Assembly (NCBI GenBank): GCA_963784195.1
Contig: CAWARA010000018.1
Location: forward strand, 124,001-188,000
Direction of reading: 5' to 3'
Origin: CAVQAH01 sp963784195
Lineage (GTDB): Bacteria; Acidobacteriota; Vicinamibacteria; Vicinamibacterales; 2-12-FULL-66-21
Length of the DNA: 64,000 bases
Shown: positions 1 through 7,351 of the stretch, piece by piece
How the letters are laid out: every line of letters starts with the position of its first letter
How positions within the stretch are numbered: the first letter of the stretch is position 1
Translations under genes and position numbers: made by a program
Notes under the pieces: generated by a model
Database searches by the model: none
What the model was told of the DNA's origin: nothing
The model's input: the letters and a program-made list of their open reading frames with translations, nothing else

Positions 1-933
1 CAGGCCGAAGCGGTCGTAGATCGACTCCACCTCTGACCATTCCACCTCGAGGCCGACGACCTGCCGGGCGTGGCCCCGCCGATGCTCCTCACGAAGTGCC
101 CGCTGGCCGACGAACCGTCCCTTGTCGAGGCTGACGAGACGGCCGAGCCCCATCTCGTACGGTGTGTATTTCTGCGTCGCGATCAAAGCCTTTTTGCTGC
201 TGTGGAAGTCCACGTCGATCAGCAGCAGGCCTGCTTCGACACGCGCCACGTCCAGCGCCAGCATGCCCGCGGGCTTGATGTCGTACGGCCTTCCGGCCTC
301 CATCAGCGCATCCCAGACCCGGACCGCGTCGCGTGCCGGCATCCAGATTTCATAGCCGAGGTCCCCGGTGTAGCCGGTGCGCGAGACGTCCACCTTCACG
401 CCGTTGATCGTGCCGCTCGTCACGCGGAAATACTTCAGCTTCTCGATATCGACGCGGGCAGCCGCGCGAAGCACGCGCGCCGAGGTCGGACCCTGCAACG
501 CCAGCGCGGCAATCTCCTCCGAGACATCGTCGATCGTCACGTCGAGGCCGGCGGCGTTCTGCCGGAACCACCGCAGACTGGGATCGGCCGCCGTCCATCT
601 GAACGTGTGCTCGCCGAGCCGCGACACGGTCCCGTCGTCTATCACCAGGCCGTACTCGTCACACCAGGGCGTATAGAACACCTGGCCGACGACCATCTTC
701 GACACATCACGCGTGATCAAGCGATCGACCAGTCGAGCCGAATCCTTGCCGGTCACGAGGTACTTGAACAGCGGAGACACATCGATCAGCGCAGCGGCGT
801 TGCGGATCGCGTTGTATTCATGCTCGTGATGACCTTCATAGGCACTGACCGCGTAGTAGCCGGACCACTCACGGTAGTTGAGGCTCTCGCACAGGGCGGC
901 AGTGCGCTCGTGGACGGCGGTTCCAATGGGCAT
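1..933 (-). CDS. gcvT: Aminomethyltransferase (glycine cleavage T protein), 3' end outside window
   Basis: The minus-strand frame is open from an ATG at 933 to the window edge (311 codons seen; the C-terminus is missing). The protein starts MPIGTAVHERTAALC and carries T-protein signatures: ISPLF-like IDVSPLFKYLVTGKDS near residue 48, GQVFYTPWCDEYGLVIDDG, LALQGP, SRTGYTGDLGYEIW and the C-terminal-domain start DKGRFVGQRAL. In the family this folate enzyme takes the aminomethyl group from lipoyl H-protein and makes methylenetetrahydrofolate and ammonia. The H and P proteins are not in view, so a related GcvT-fold demethylase such as a dimethylglycine or sarcosine enzyme remains possible. Confidence 0.82.
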   Translation of the reverse strand, partial: MPIGTAVHERTAALCESLNYREWSGYYAVSAYEGHHEHEYNAIRNAAALIDVSPLFKYLVTGKDSARLVDRLITRDVSKMVVGQVFYTPWCDEYGLVIDDGTVSRLGEHTFRWTAADPSLRWFRQNAAGLDVTIDDVSEEIAALALQGPTSARVLRAAARVDIEKLKYFRVTSGTINGVKVDVSRTGYTGDLGYEIWMPARDAVRVWDALMEAGRPYDIKPAGMLALDVARVEAGLLLIDVDFHSSKKALIATQKYTPYEMGLGRLVSLDKGRFVGQRALREEHRRGHARQVVGLEVEWSEVESIYDRFGL

Positions 934-1559
934 ACGATCGTCATTTCAGCTTTTGAGGTGGGGAGATGTCAATTCGGATCTGACGGAGGTGACGGAGGTT
1001 ACGGAGACGGAGGATACGGAGGGAACGGAACGAGCTTCAAAAACGGAGACACGGAGCAACGGAGGCAACAGAATTCACGCTCAACTCGGCGTTCCGAGCC
1101 GATGCCGGCCCGGCCATCGGCCGGGCCGAGCGATCAACCGACGCCCCGTGGGCACAAGCTGCGTATGACGTGTGGGCAGCTTGCGCCCGCGGGGCGTCGG
1201 TTGATCGCCCGCCGCGCAAGCGCGGCGGCATCGGCGCACCACCGGCACTACCTGTGCGGCCTCCGTTCCTCCGCGTCTCCGAGTTGAAGCTCGTTCCGTT
1301 CCCTCCGTCTCCTCCGTCTCCGTCTCGACCTCCGTCTCCGGGTTGACATCTGCTCTCACCCACCGGGACAATGGTCACTCTTCCATGCGTCCGGCGATTC
1401 ATCTCTACGTCCAGGCCGTCCTCGTCGGCGCCGCGATCCGGTCGGCAGGGCTGAGTTAACTCACGCCTTGACGGAGGCGGCGCCCAACCCCGGCGCCAGA
1501 ACACACAGGAGACACGGTCAACCCAGGCTGTTGCCGTCGCTCTCACACCGGAAGCTGAT
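934..1559. other. Intergenic region between divergent gcvT and FAD oxidoreductase genes
   Basis: This 626-bp gap contains the cloverleaf repeat at 1016-1308, flanked on both sides by imperfect (ACGGAG)n / (CTCCGT)n runs (about 980-1015 and 1309-1340). The remainder, 1341-1559, shows a short palindrome GAGTTAACTC near 1453 and no convincing gene. It should carry the promoters of both divergent genes, but I could not identify good -35/-10 pairs. Confidence 0.6.
1016..1308. repeat. Cloverleaf palindromic repeat, copy A
   Basis: Perfect 25-bp terminal inverted repeats (1016-1040 and 1284-1308; core GGAACGGAACGAGCTTCAA) bound the element. Inside, an outer stem GCCGATGCCG (1098-1107) pairs with CGGCATCGGC (1226-1235) and encloses three hairpins. 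Hairpin one pairs 1107-1115 with 1119-1127 (9 bp). Hairpin two pairs 1130-1148 with 1190-1208 (19 bp), extended by 1150-1161 with 1177-1188. Hairpin three pairs 1209-1217 with 1220-1228 (9 bp). A second copy lies at 17099-17382. No transposase is encoded. It resembles a MITE or REP-like mobile element, or a structured RNA. Confidence 0.85.
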
Positions 1560-3158
1560 ATGAGTCACTACGACGCCATCATCATCGGAGGCGGGCACAA
1601 CGGGCTGGTGAACGCGGCCTATCTGGCACGCGCGGGGCGCCGTGTGCTCGTGCTCGAGCGCCGGCACGTCCTCGGGGGAGCGGCGGTCACCGAGGAGGTT
1701 TTCCCGGGGTTCAAGTTCTCCGTGTGCTCGTACGTCGTCTCCCTGTTGCGCCCCGAGATCATCCGCGAGCTCGATCTGCCCAAGCACGGTCTCGAGATCC
1801 TTCCGCTCGACGGCACGTTCACGCCGATGCCGAACGGCGACTATCTCTGGCGCGTCAACGACCATGCGAAGACGCGGCGCGAGATTGCCCGTCATTCGCG
1901 CGTGGACGCCGAGGCGTACGACGAGTACGGCAAGGCGATGATCGAGATGGGCCGGTTCGTCAAACCGATCCTGAACCTGACGCCTCCGGATCCGACGTCG
2001 CTCGATCCGCGCGGGCTCATGGACCTGCTGTCGCTCGGCCGCCGCTTTCAGGCGTTGTCGGACGAGGACAAGTACACCCAGGTCCAGCTCATGACGATGA
2101 GCGCGGTGGACTTCCTCGACCAGTGGTTCGAGACCGACGTGCTGAAGGCGACGATGTCGGCGTCCGGCATCATCGGCACGTTCCTGGGTGTGCGATCGCC
2201 GGGAACGGCGTACGTCCTGCTGCACCACTACATGGGCGAGATCGACGGCGCGTTTCGCTCGTGGGGCCTGTCGCGCGGCGGAACCGGCGCGATCTCGAAC
2301 GCCATCGCCGATGCGGCGCGAGAGGCTGGCGCGGAGATCAGAACGGAAACGTCGGTTTCGAAGATCATCGTCAAGGATGGCACGGCGGTCGGCGTCGTGC
2401 TCGAAAACGGTGACTACCTGACTGGCGACGTGGTCTCCTCGAGCGTCGATCCGAATCTGACGTTCCTCAAGATGGTGGGAACGGAGCACCTGCCGGAAGA
2501 TTTCGTCACCGAGATCAAGCGCTACAAGTTCCGCGGCTCGTCAGGAAAGGTCAACCTCGCGCTCGACGCGCTGCCGCACTTCAAGGCGCTGCCCGGTGCT
2601 GGCCCTCATCTGCGGGGAGCCATGTCGATCTCTCCCAGCGTCGACTACATGGAGCGCGCCTATGATGAGGCCAAGTACGGGCGCTACTCCCGTCGTCCGT
2701 ACATCGACATGGTGATCCCGAGCCTTACCGATCCGTCGGTCGCGCCACCGGGAAAGCACGTGATGTCGTGCTTCGTGCAGTACGCGCCGTATCACCTGAA
2801 AGATGGCAACTGGGATGATGAGAAGGAGGCGTTCGGCGATACCGTCATCGACACGATTGCGGAGTACGCGCCGAACATCAAGAACATCATTCTTCACCGT
2901 CAGGTCCTGACGCCGCTCGACATCGAACGCGAATGGGGCCTCACCGAAGGCAACATCTTTCAGGGGGAGCTGACGCTGGAGCAGCTGTTCTTCCTGCGTC
3001 CGGCGCCCGGATGGGCACGGTACAGGACGCCGGTGCGGAATCTCTACATGTGCGGCTCGGCGACACATCCCGGTGGCGGGATCATGGGCGCCCCAGGTAG
3101 AAATGCCGCGAAACGAATACTCAAGGAGACACGGAGGGGGGCGGGGGCACGGAGCTAG
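1560..3158 (+). CDS. FAD/NAD(P)-dependent oxidoreductase, phytoene desaturase/PYROXD2-like (paralogue 1)
   Basis: 532 aa. The N-terminus has the Rossmann FAD site IIIGGGHNGLVNAAYLARAG, followed by the acidic end of strand 2 (VLVLERR) and the GG doublet LGGAAVTEE typical of the amine-oxidase/phytoene desaturase superfamily. The C-terminus has the FAD-closing motif YMCGSATHPGGGIMGAPGRNAA. The length suits the PYROXD2/CrtI-like clan. No carotenoid or other pathway genes are adjacent, so the substrate is unknown. A homologue of similar length follows at 3368. Its TAG stop lies inside the first GAGCTAG unit of the repeat at 3151, so the natural C-terminus may have been altered. Confidence 0.85.
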   Translation: MSHYDAIIIGGGHNGLVNAAYLARAGRRVLVLERRHVLGGAAVTEEVFPGFKFSVCSYVVSLLRPEIIRELDLPKHGLEILPLDGTFTPMPNGDYLWRVNDHAKTRREIARHSRVDAEAYDEYGKAMIEMGRFVKPILNLTPPDPTSLDPRGLMDLLSLGRRFQALSDEDKYTQVQLMTMSAVDFLDQWFETDVLKATMSASGIIGTFLGVRSPGTAYVLLHHYMGEIDGAFRSWGLSRGGTGAISNAIADAAREAGAEIRTETSVSKIIVKDGTAVGVVLENGDYLTGDVVSSSVDPNLTFLKMVGTEHLPEDFVTEIKRYKFRGSSGKVNLALDALPHFKALPGAGPHLRGAMSISPSVDYMERAYDEAKYGRYSRRPYIDMVIPSLTDPSVAPPGKHVMSCFVQYAPYHLKDGNWDDEKEAFGDTVIDTIAEYAPNIKNIILHRQVLTPLDIEREWGLTEGNIFQGELTLEQLFFLRPAPGWARYRTPVRNLYMCGSATHPGGGIMGAPGRNAAKRILKETRRGAGARS

Positions 3159-3357
3159 GAGCTAGGAGCTGGAAGGATGACCTTCCCCAAGGAAGAACTG
3201 TTTGGCTTGTCTGCACAGATGCGGCGCGCGGCGGTCTCGGTCCCAGCCAACATTGCAGAAGGGTTTCGAAGCGCGGCCGAGAGCCCGAATGCTCGGGGCG
3301 TATGCGAGAACGGTGCGTCTACCTCCTAGCTCCTAACTCCTAGCTCCTAGCTCCTAG
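3151..3357. repeat. Inverted simple-word repeat (AGGAGCT / CTCCTAG) around a gene fragment
   Basis: The left arm 3151-3172 is a run of GGAGCTA units. The right arm 3323-3357 is the complementary run of TCCTAGC units. Together they could form an imperfect 20-30 bp stem enclosing about 150 bp that encode a four-helix-bundle protein fragment. The left arm supplies the stop codon of the upstream oxidoreductase. Confidence 0.8.
3177..3329 (+). pseudogene. Four-helix-bundle (23S rRNA intervening-sequence, S23-type) protein fragment
   Basis: The 50-residue frame from ATG 3177 begins MTFPKEELFGLSAQMRRAAV, followed by SVPANIAEGF. This is the very characteristic N-terminal signature (FP..E.yGL..Q.rRAa.Sip.NIAEG) of the four helix bundle / 23S rRNA-IVP family (PF05635). 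Family members are usually about 115-130 aa. Here the reading frame degenerates after the IAEGF segment and stops in the right repeat arm, so helices 2-4 are mostly gone. It is therefore a remnant carried inside an inverted simple repeat. Proteins of this fold are encoded in rRNA intervening sequences and, as Avd, in diversity-generating retroelements. No reverse transcriptase is nearby. Confidence 0.75.
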
Positions 3358-3367
3358 TTTTCTATCA

Positions 3368-4945
3368 ATGTCCATCATCATCATCGGCGCCGGCCACAAC
3401 GGTCTGACGGCGGCCTTCTATCTCGCGCGAGCAGGCCTGAAACCGGTCGTCGTGGAGCGGCGATCGATTGTCGGTGGCGCGGCGGTCACCGAGGCCCTGG
3501 CGCCGGGATTCCGCTGCCCGACACTCGCGCACGCCATCGGCCCGCTTCGCGAATCGGTCGTGCTGGACATGCGGCTGCCAACTCGTGGCGTCGAGTTCAT
3601 CCGGCCGCAAACGCGTCTGCTCACCTTCGCAAGCGACGGACGCGCGTTGGCATTCTCGGCCGACGAATCGAAGACGGCCGAAGCCATCCGCGCGTTCTCG
3701 CCGGCAGACGCTGCGCAGTATCCGGACTTCTGCGCAACGCTCTCGCGAATCGGCGGTTTCATCGGTGGCCTCCTCGACAAGACGCCACCGTCGTTGAACG
3801 GCCCCGCCGCCGGAGAGCTCTGGGACCTGCTGAAGACCGGACGACGCTTCCGGGCGCTCGGCCGCACGGATGGCTTCCGCATCCTGCGCTGGATGCCGAT
3901 GGCTGTAGCGGATCTGGTGGCGGAGTGGTTTTCGACTGACGTGCTGCAGGCCGCCGTTGCAGCTCGCGGGATTTTTGGTGCGTCTCAGGGACCCTGGTCC
4001 GCCGGCACTGGCGCCGTCATGCTGATGAATGCGGCAACCGACCCCGCCCCGGGCGGCAGCAGCGTGATGATCAAGGGCGGGCCCGGCGTGCTGACCGCTG
4101 CGATGGCGGACGCCGCGCGCGAAGCAGGAGCCGAAATCCGAACAGGTGCATCCGTCGCCCGTGTGATCGTCCGCGACGGCCGGGCGGCTGGCGTCGTTCT
4201 CGAAGATGGGTCGGAGATTCAGGCAGAAGCGGTCGTATCGAACGCTGACCCGAAACGTACCCTGCTCGATCTGCTGGACCCGGCGGAGCTGGATCCCGGG
4301 TTTCTCACCAAGGTGCGGAATTACCGCGTGCGCGGAACCGCGGCCAAGATCAACCTCGCGCTGAGCGCACTGCCGTCATTTCGCGGCGTCGATGGCACGG
4401 ACGCACTCGGCGGACGCATTCAAATCGGGCCAACGATCGATTACCTGGAACGGGCGTACGATGCGTCGAAGTACGGCGAGATCTCTCCTTCTCCCTACCT
4501 CGACATCACCATCCCGTCGCTGCACGATCCCTCGATGGCGCCCGCGGGCGCGCACGTGATGTCGATCTACATGCAGTTCGCGCCGTTCCAGCTCGCGAGA
4601 CGCCGTTCGTGGCAGGAAGCGACACGCGATCTCAACCGTGTGGTCATGGGCACCCTGGCGCACCACGCGCCAGGCATCGAGCAGCTCGTCGTGCACACGC
4701 AGGTCGTAACGCCGGCTGACCTCCAGGACACCTACGGCCTGACCGGCGGACACATCCTGCATGGTGAACCGTCAATCGATCAGTTGTTCACCATGCGGCC
4801 GATTCTCGGTTGGGCGCAGTACCGGACGCCGATCGATCGGCTGTACCTCTGCGGCGCGGGCACGCACCCCGGTGGCGGCGTGACCGCCGGTTCAGGGCAC
4901 AACGCGTCTCAGGAGATCATCAGGGACCTCAAGCGCCGTTCCTAG
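3368..4945 (+). CDS. FAD/NAD(P)-dependent oxidoreductase, phytoene desaturase/PYROXD2-like (paralogue 2)
   Basis: 525 aa, clearly paralogous to the gene at 1560. It shares the FAD motif IIGAGHNGLTAAFYLARAG, the VGGAAVTEA turn, matching mid-protein segments (ADLVAEWFSTDVLQA, AAMADAAREAGAEIRT) and the C-terminal LYLCGAGTHPGGGVTAGSGHNA. The two genes are co-oriented and separated only by the 3151-3357 repeat, suggesting tandem duplication followed by insertion of the repeat. Reaction and substrate cannot be inferred. Family members oxidise C-C or C-N bonds with bound FAD. The start ATG at 3368 gives MSIIIIGAGH, the usual short N-terminus for this fold. Confidence 0.84.
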   Translation: MSIIIIGAGHNGLTAAFYLARAGLKPVVVERRSIVGGAAVTEALAPGFRCPTLAHAIGPLRESVVLDMRLPTRGVEFIRPQTRLLTFASDGRALAFSADESKTAEAIRAFSPADAAQYPDFCATLSRIGGFIGGLLDKTPPSLNGPAAGELWDLLKTGRRFRALGRTDGFRILRWMPMAVADLVAEWFSTDVLQAAVAARGIFGASQGPWSAGTGAVMLMNAATDPAPGGSSVMIKGGPGVLTAAMADAAREAGAEIRTGASVARVIVRDGRAAGVVLEDGSEIQAEAVVSNADPKRTLLDLLDPAELDPGFLTKVRNYRVRGTAAKINLALSALPSFRGVDGTDALGGRIQIGPTIDYLERAYDASKYGEISPSPYLDITIPSLHDPSMAPAGAHVMSIYMQFAPFQLARRRSWQEATRDLNRVVMGTLAHHAPGIEQLVVHTQVVTPADLQDTYGLTGGHILHGEPSIDQLFTMRPILGWAQYRTPIDRLYLCGAGTHPGGGVTAGSGHNASQEIIRDLKRRS

Positions 4946-4951
4946 GACTAT

Positions 4952-5136
4952 ATGGGCGATGCGATGCGATGGGCGATGGGCGATGGGCGATGGGCGATGG
5001 GCGATGGGCGATGGGCGATGGGCGATGGGCGATGGGCGATGGGCGATGGGCGATGGGCAAGATGACTGACAGATGGCGATGCGTCAATGATTAGATTGCT
5101 GCCCCATTGCCCATTGCCCATCGCCCATCGCCCATT
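4952..5136. repeat. GATGGGC heptamer array with inverted GCCCATC partner
   Basis: About 14 near-perfect copies of the 7-bp unit GATGGGC occupy 4952-5058. After a roughly 40-bp spacer, a shorter complementary run of GCCCATT/GCCCATC units follows at 5101-5136. The two arms can pair into a long hairpin between the oxidoreductase and the M28 peptidase. Apparent coding through the array (MGDGRWAMGDGRW) is an artefact of the repeat. The copy number may be unreliable in the assembly. Confidence 0.9.
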
Positions 5137-5149
5137 CAAGTAGGCACTC

Positions 5150-7261
5150 ATGTTCAAGCATGCGCTCGCCACACTCTCCGTCCTCGCGGCCGTGCTCGTG
5201 GCGGCGGCATGGCGGCAGCCTTCGACGACGCCGTTCGGGTTCACATCTGCGTCGGCGAGAACCTACGACGCCCTCGAGCGGCGGTTCCTCGAGCTGCCGT
5301 CGCCGGATCGAATCCGCGACGCGCACCTGCATCTCTCGGCCAAGCCGCACGTCGCGGGCTCGGAACGAGACCGCGAGCTGGCTGAATGGACTCGCGATCG
5401 GTTCCGCGAGTACGGCCTCGACGACGTCCAGATCACGACGCATGAGGTCATGCTGCCGCTTCCCGAGGAGACGTCCGTCGAGATGCTGCAGCCGCAGGCA
5501 TGGCGCGCATCGATGCGCGAGGAACCGATCGCCGGCGATCCCTACACGCAGATCTCCGCCGAGGAGGCCGGACTTCCCTATCACGCCTACTCGGCTTCGG
5601 GCGAGATCACCGCGCCCGTCGTCTACGCAGGGAGTGGAAACCCTGCCGACTACGATCGGCTGGCCAGCCTCGGCATCGATATCAAGGGAAAGATCGCGCT
5701 CGTCCGGTACTCCGTTCCATACAGCTATCGCGGGTTCAAGGCACTCACCGCGCAGCAGCGCGGCGCCGCAGCGATCCTGATCTATTCCGATCCCGCGGAT
5801 GACGGCTTTGCGAAAGGCAAGGTCTACCCGGACGGACCGTGGGGACCGCCCACCCACATCCAGCGCGGCGGCATCGTCTACGACTTCATGGTGCCTGGCG
5901 ATCCATTGACGCCCGGCTGGGCGTCAGTGCCCGGGGCGCGGCGGATCGCGCGCGGAGAGGCTGTCTCGCTCCCGAAGATCGTGAGCGCGCCGCTGTCCTA
6001 TCAGGACGCGCGCGTCATTCTCGAGGCGATGACCGGACCCGATGCGCCCAAGGAGTGGCGTGGCGCGTTGCCGATCACCTATCGCGTTGGCGGCGAGCAG
6101 CCGATCGTGAGGATGCGCGTGAGGTCGGATGACTCGGTGCGTCCGATATGGACGGTCACCGGCGCGATTCGAGGCCGCGAGCATCCCGACGACCTCGTGA
6201 TCGTCGGCAACCACCGCGACGCCTGGATCTATGGCGGTGTCGATCCCTCGAGTGGTTCCGCTGCGCTGATGGAGTTGGCGCGAACGCTCGGCGAGCTGAA
6301 ACGAAGCGGATGGCAGCCGCGCAGGACCATCGTGTTCGCGAGCTGGGACGCCGAGGAGTTCACGCTGACGTCATCGACCGAATGGGGCGAGCAGCACGAA
6401 GAGAATCTGCGCGGCCACGCGGTCGCGTACTTGAACGTCGACAGCGCAGCGTCAGGTCCGAACTTCACCGCGACCGCCGTTCCGGCTCTCAACCGCGTGC
6501 TCGGGGAAGCGGCCCGCACGGTACGCGATCCGGTTCGACGAATCACGATCGCCGCGGCGTCGCGCGATCGGCTGTCGCGCGAGCGTGGCGTGCTGCCGAC
6601 CGGCTCGACGAGCGAGCTGGTCGACAACCGTCTGGGCAGCGGATCCGACTACACCGTTTTTCTCAACTTCCTTGGTGTTCCGGTCGCCGACCTCTCCTTT
6701 GACGGCCCGTACGGCGTGTATCACTCGATCTACGACAACCACAATTGGGTCGCGCGGATCGGCGATCCGGGCTTTCGCTATCACGGGGCGCTTGTCCGAT
6801 TGTGGGGCGTCGTGACGTTAAGGTTGACAGAGGCGGATGCGGTTCCGCTCGATTACGAACCCTACGCCGAGCGCATTGGGGAATTCGTGAAGGATCTGGA
6901 GCGGCGATGGCCCGCCGGGGTTCCGGGGCTTCCGGAAGTGTCCGCCGCCGCGGCTGAAATGAAGAGCGCCGCTCAGTCATTTAACCAGCGACGATCGGAG
7001 GCGCTGGCAAAAACGGATCGCGCGGCGCTGGAGCTGCTGAACAGCCGGCTGATGGCCGTGGAACGGGCGCTGCTCAGCCCCGAGGGAATCCCCGGGCGTC
7101 CCTGGTATCGGCATCTCGTTTACGCGCCTCGCTTCACCTACGCCCCGGAACTCCTTCCAGGCATAGCCGAAGCGATGGACGCGGACGACCGGGAACGGGC
7201 TGGACGGCAGGCAAATTTGCTCGAAAAAGCGGTCCGCCGCGCGGCTGAGCTATTACGATGA
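5150..7261 (+). CDS. Secreted M28 family metallopeptidase, glutamate carboxypeptidase II (PSMA)-like
   Basis: 703 aa with an N-terminal signal peptide (MFKHALATLSVLAAVLVAAA). The order is the PSMA one: protease-associated domain (about 120-300, FKALTAQQRGAAAILIYSDP), M28 catalytic domain (VIVGNHRDAWIYGGVDPSSG giving zinc His and bridging Asp; SWDAEEF giving the catalytic Glu pair; YLNVDSA), and a C-terminal TFR-like dimerisation domain. The final zinc histidine is probably in GVYHSIYDN. Members remove C-terminal residues from peptides; here it is likely periplasmic or exported. It starts downstream of the heptamer array and ends 90 bp before another secreted protein gene. Confidence 0.9.
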   Translation: MFKHALATLSVLAAVLVAAAWRQPSTTPFGFTSASARTYDALERRFLELPSPDRIRDAHLHLSAKPHVAGSERDRELAEWTRDRFREYGLDDVQITTHEVMLPLPEETSVEMLQPQAWRASMREEPIAGDPYTQISAEEAGLPYHAYSASGEITAPVVYAGSGNPADYDRLASLGIDIKGKIALVRYSVPYSYRGFKALTAQQRGAAAILIYSDPADDGFAKGKVYPDGPWGPPTHIQRGGIVYDFMVPGDPLTPGWASVPGARRIARGEAVSLPKIVSAPLSYQDARVILEAMTGPDAPKEWRGALPITYRVGGEQPIVRMRVRSDDSVRPIWTVTGAIRGREHPDDLVIVGNHRDAWIYGGVDPSSGSAALMELARTLGELKRSGWQPRRTIVFASWDAEEFTLTSSTEWGEQHEENLRGHAVAYLNVDSAASGPNFTATAVPALNRVLGEAARTVRDPVRRITIAAASRDRLSRERGVLPTGSTSELVDNRLGSGSDYTVFLNFLGVPVADLSFDGPYGVYHSIYDNHNWVARIGDPGFRYHGALVRLWGVVTLRLTEADAVPLDYEPYAERIGEFVKDLERRWPAGVPGLPEVSAAAAEMKSAAQSFNQRRSEALAKTDRAALELLNSRLMAVERALLSPEGIPGRPWYRHLVYAPRFTYAPELLPGIAEAMDADDRERAGRQANLLEKAVRRAAELLR

Positions 7262-7351
7262 CGGAGTTCGTCACACGCCGAACCCGGCTTGCCGCTCGTC
7301 ACAACGGCCCAGTCCCTTCGGCTGTGGCTCGCGGAGTGGAAGCAGTAGAAT

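Noticed and set aside
1098..1235. tRNA gene suggested by the cloverleaf shape
   Set aside because: Arm lengths (9, 9 and over 30 bp) do not match tRNA, and there is no T-loop GTTCRANNC or anticodon-like arm in the right place.
1037..1546. 169-codon minus-strand frame across cloverleaf repeat A
   Set aside because: Similar apparent proteins arise at copy B purely from the shared repeat; there is no domain or ribosome site, and it spans the palindromic DNA.
4810..5094. Possible protein MGDGRWAMGDGRW... at the heptamer array
   Set aside because: It is translation of the GATGGGC repeat; no start context and no conservation argument.
4952..5136. CRISPR array
   Set aside because: The unit is 7 bp and directly tandem, with no spacers and no cas genes.
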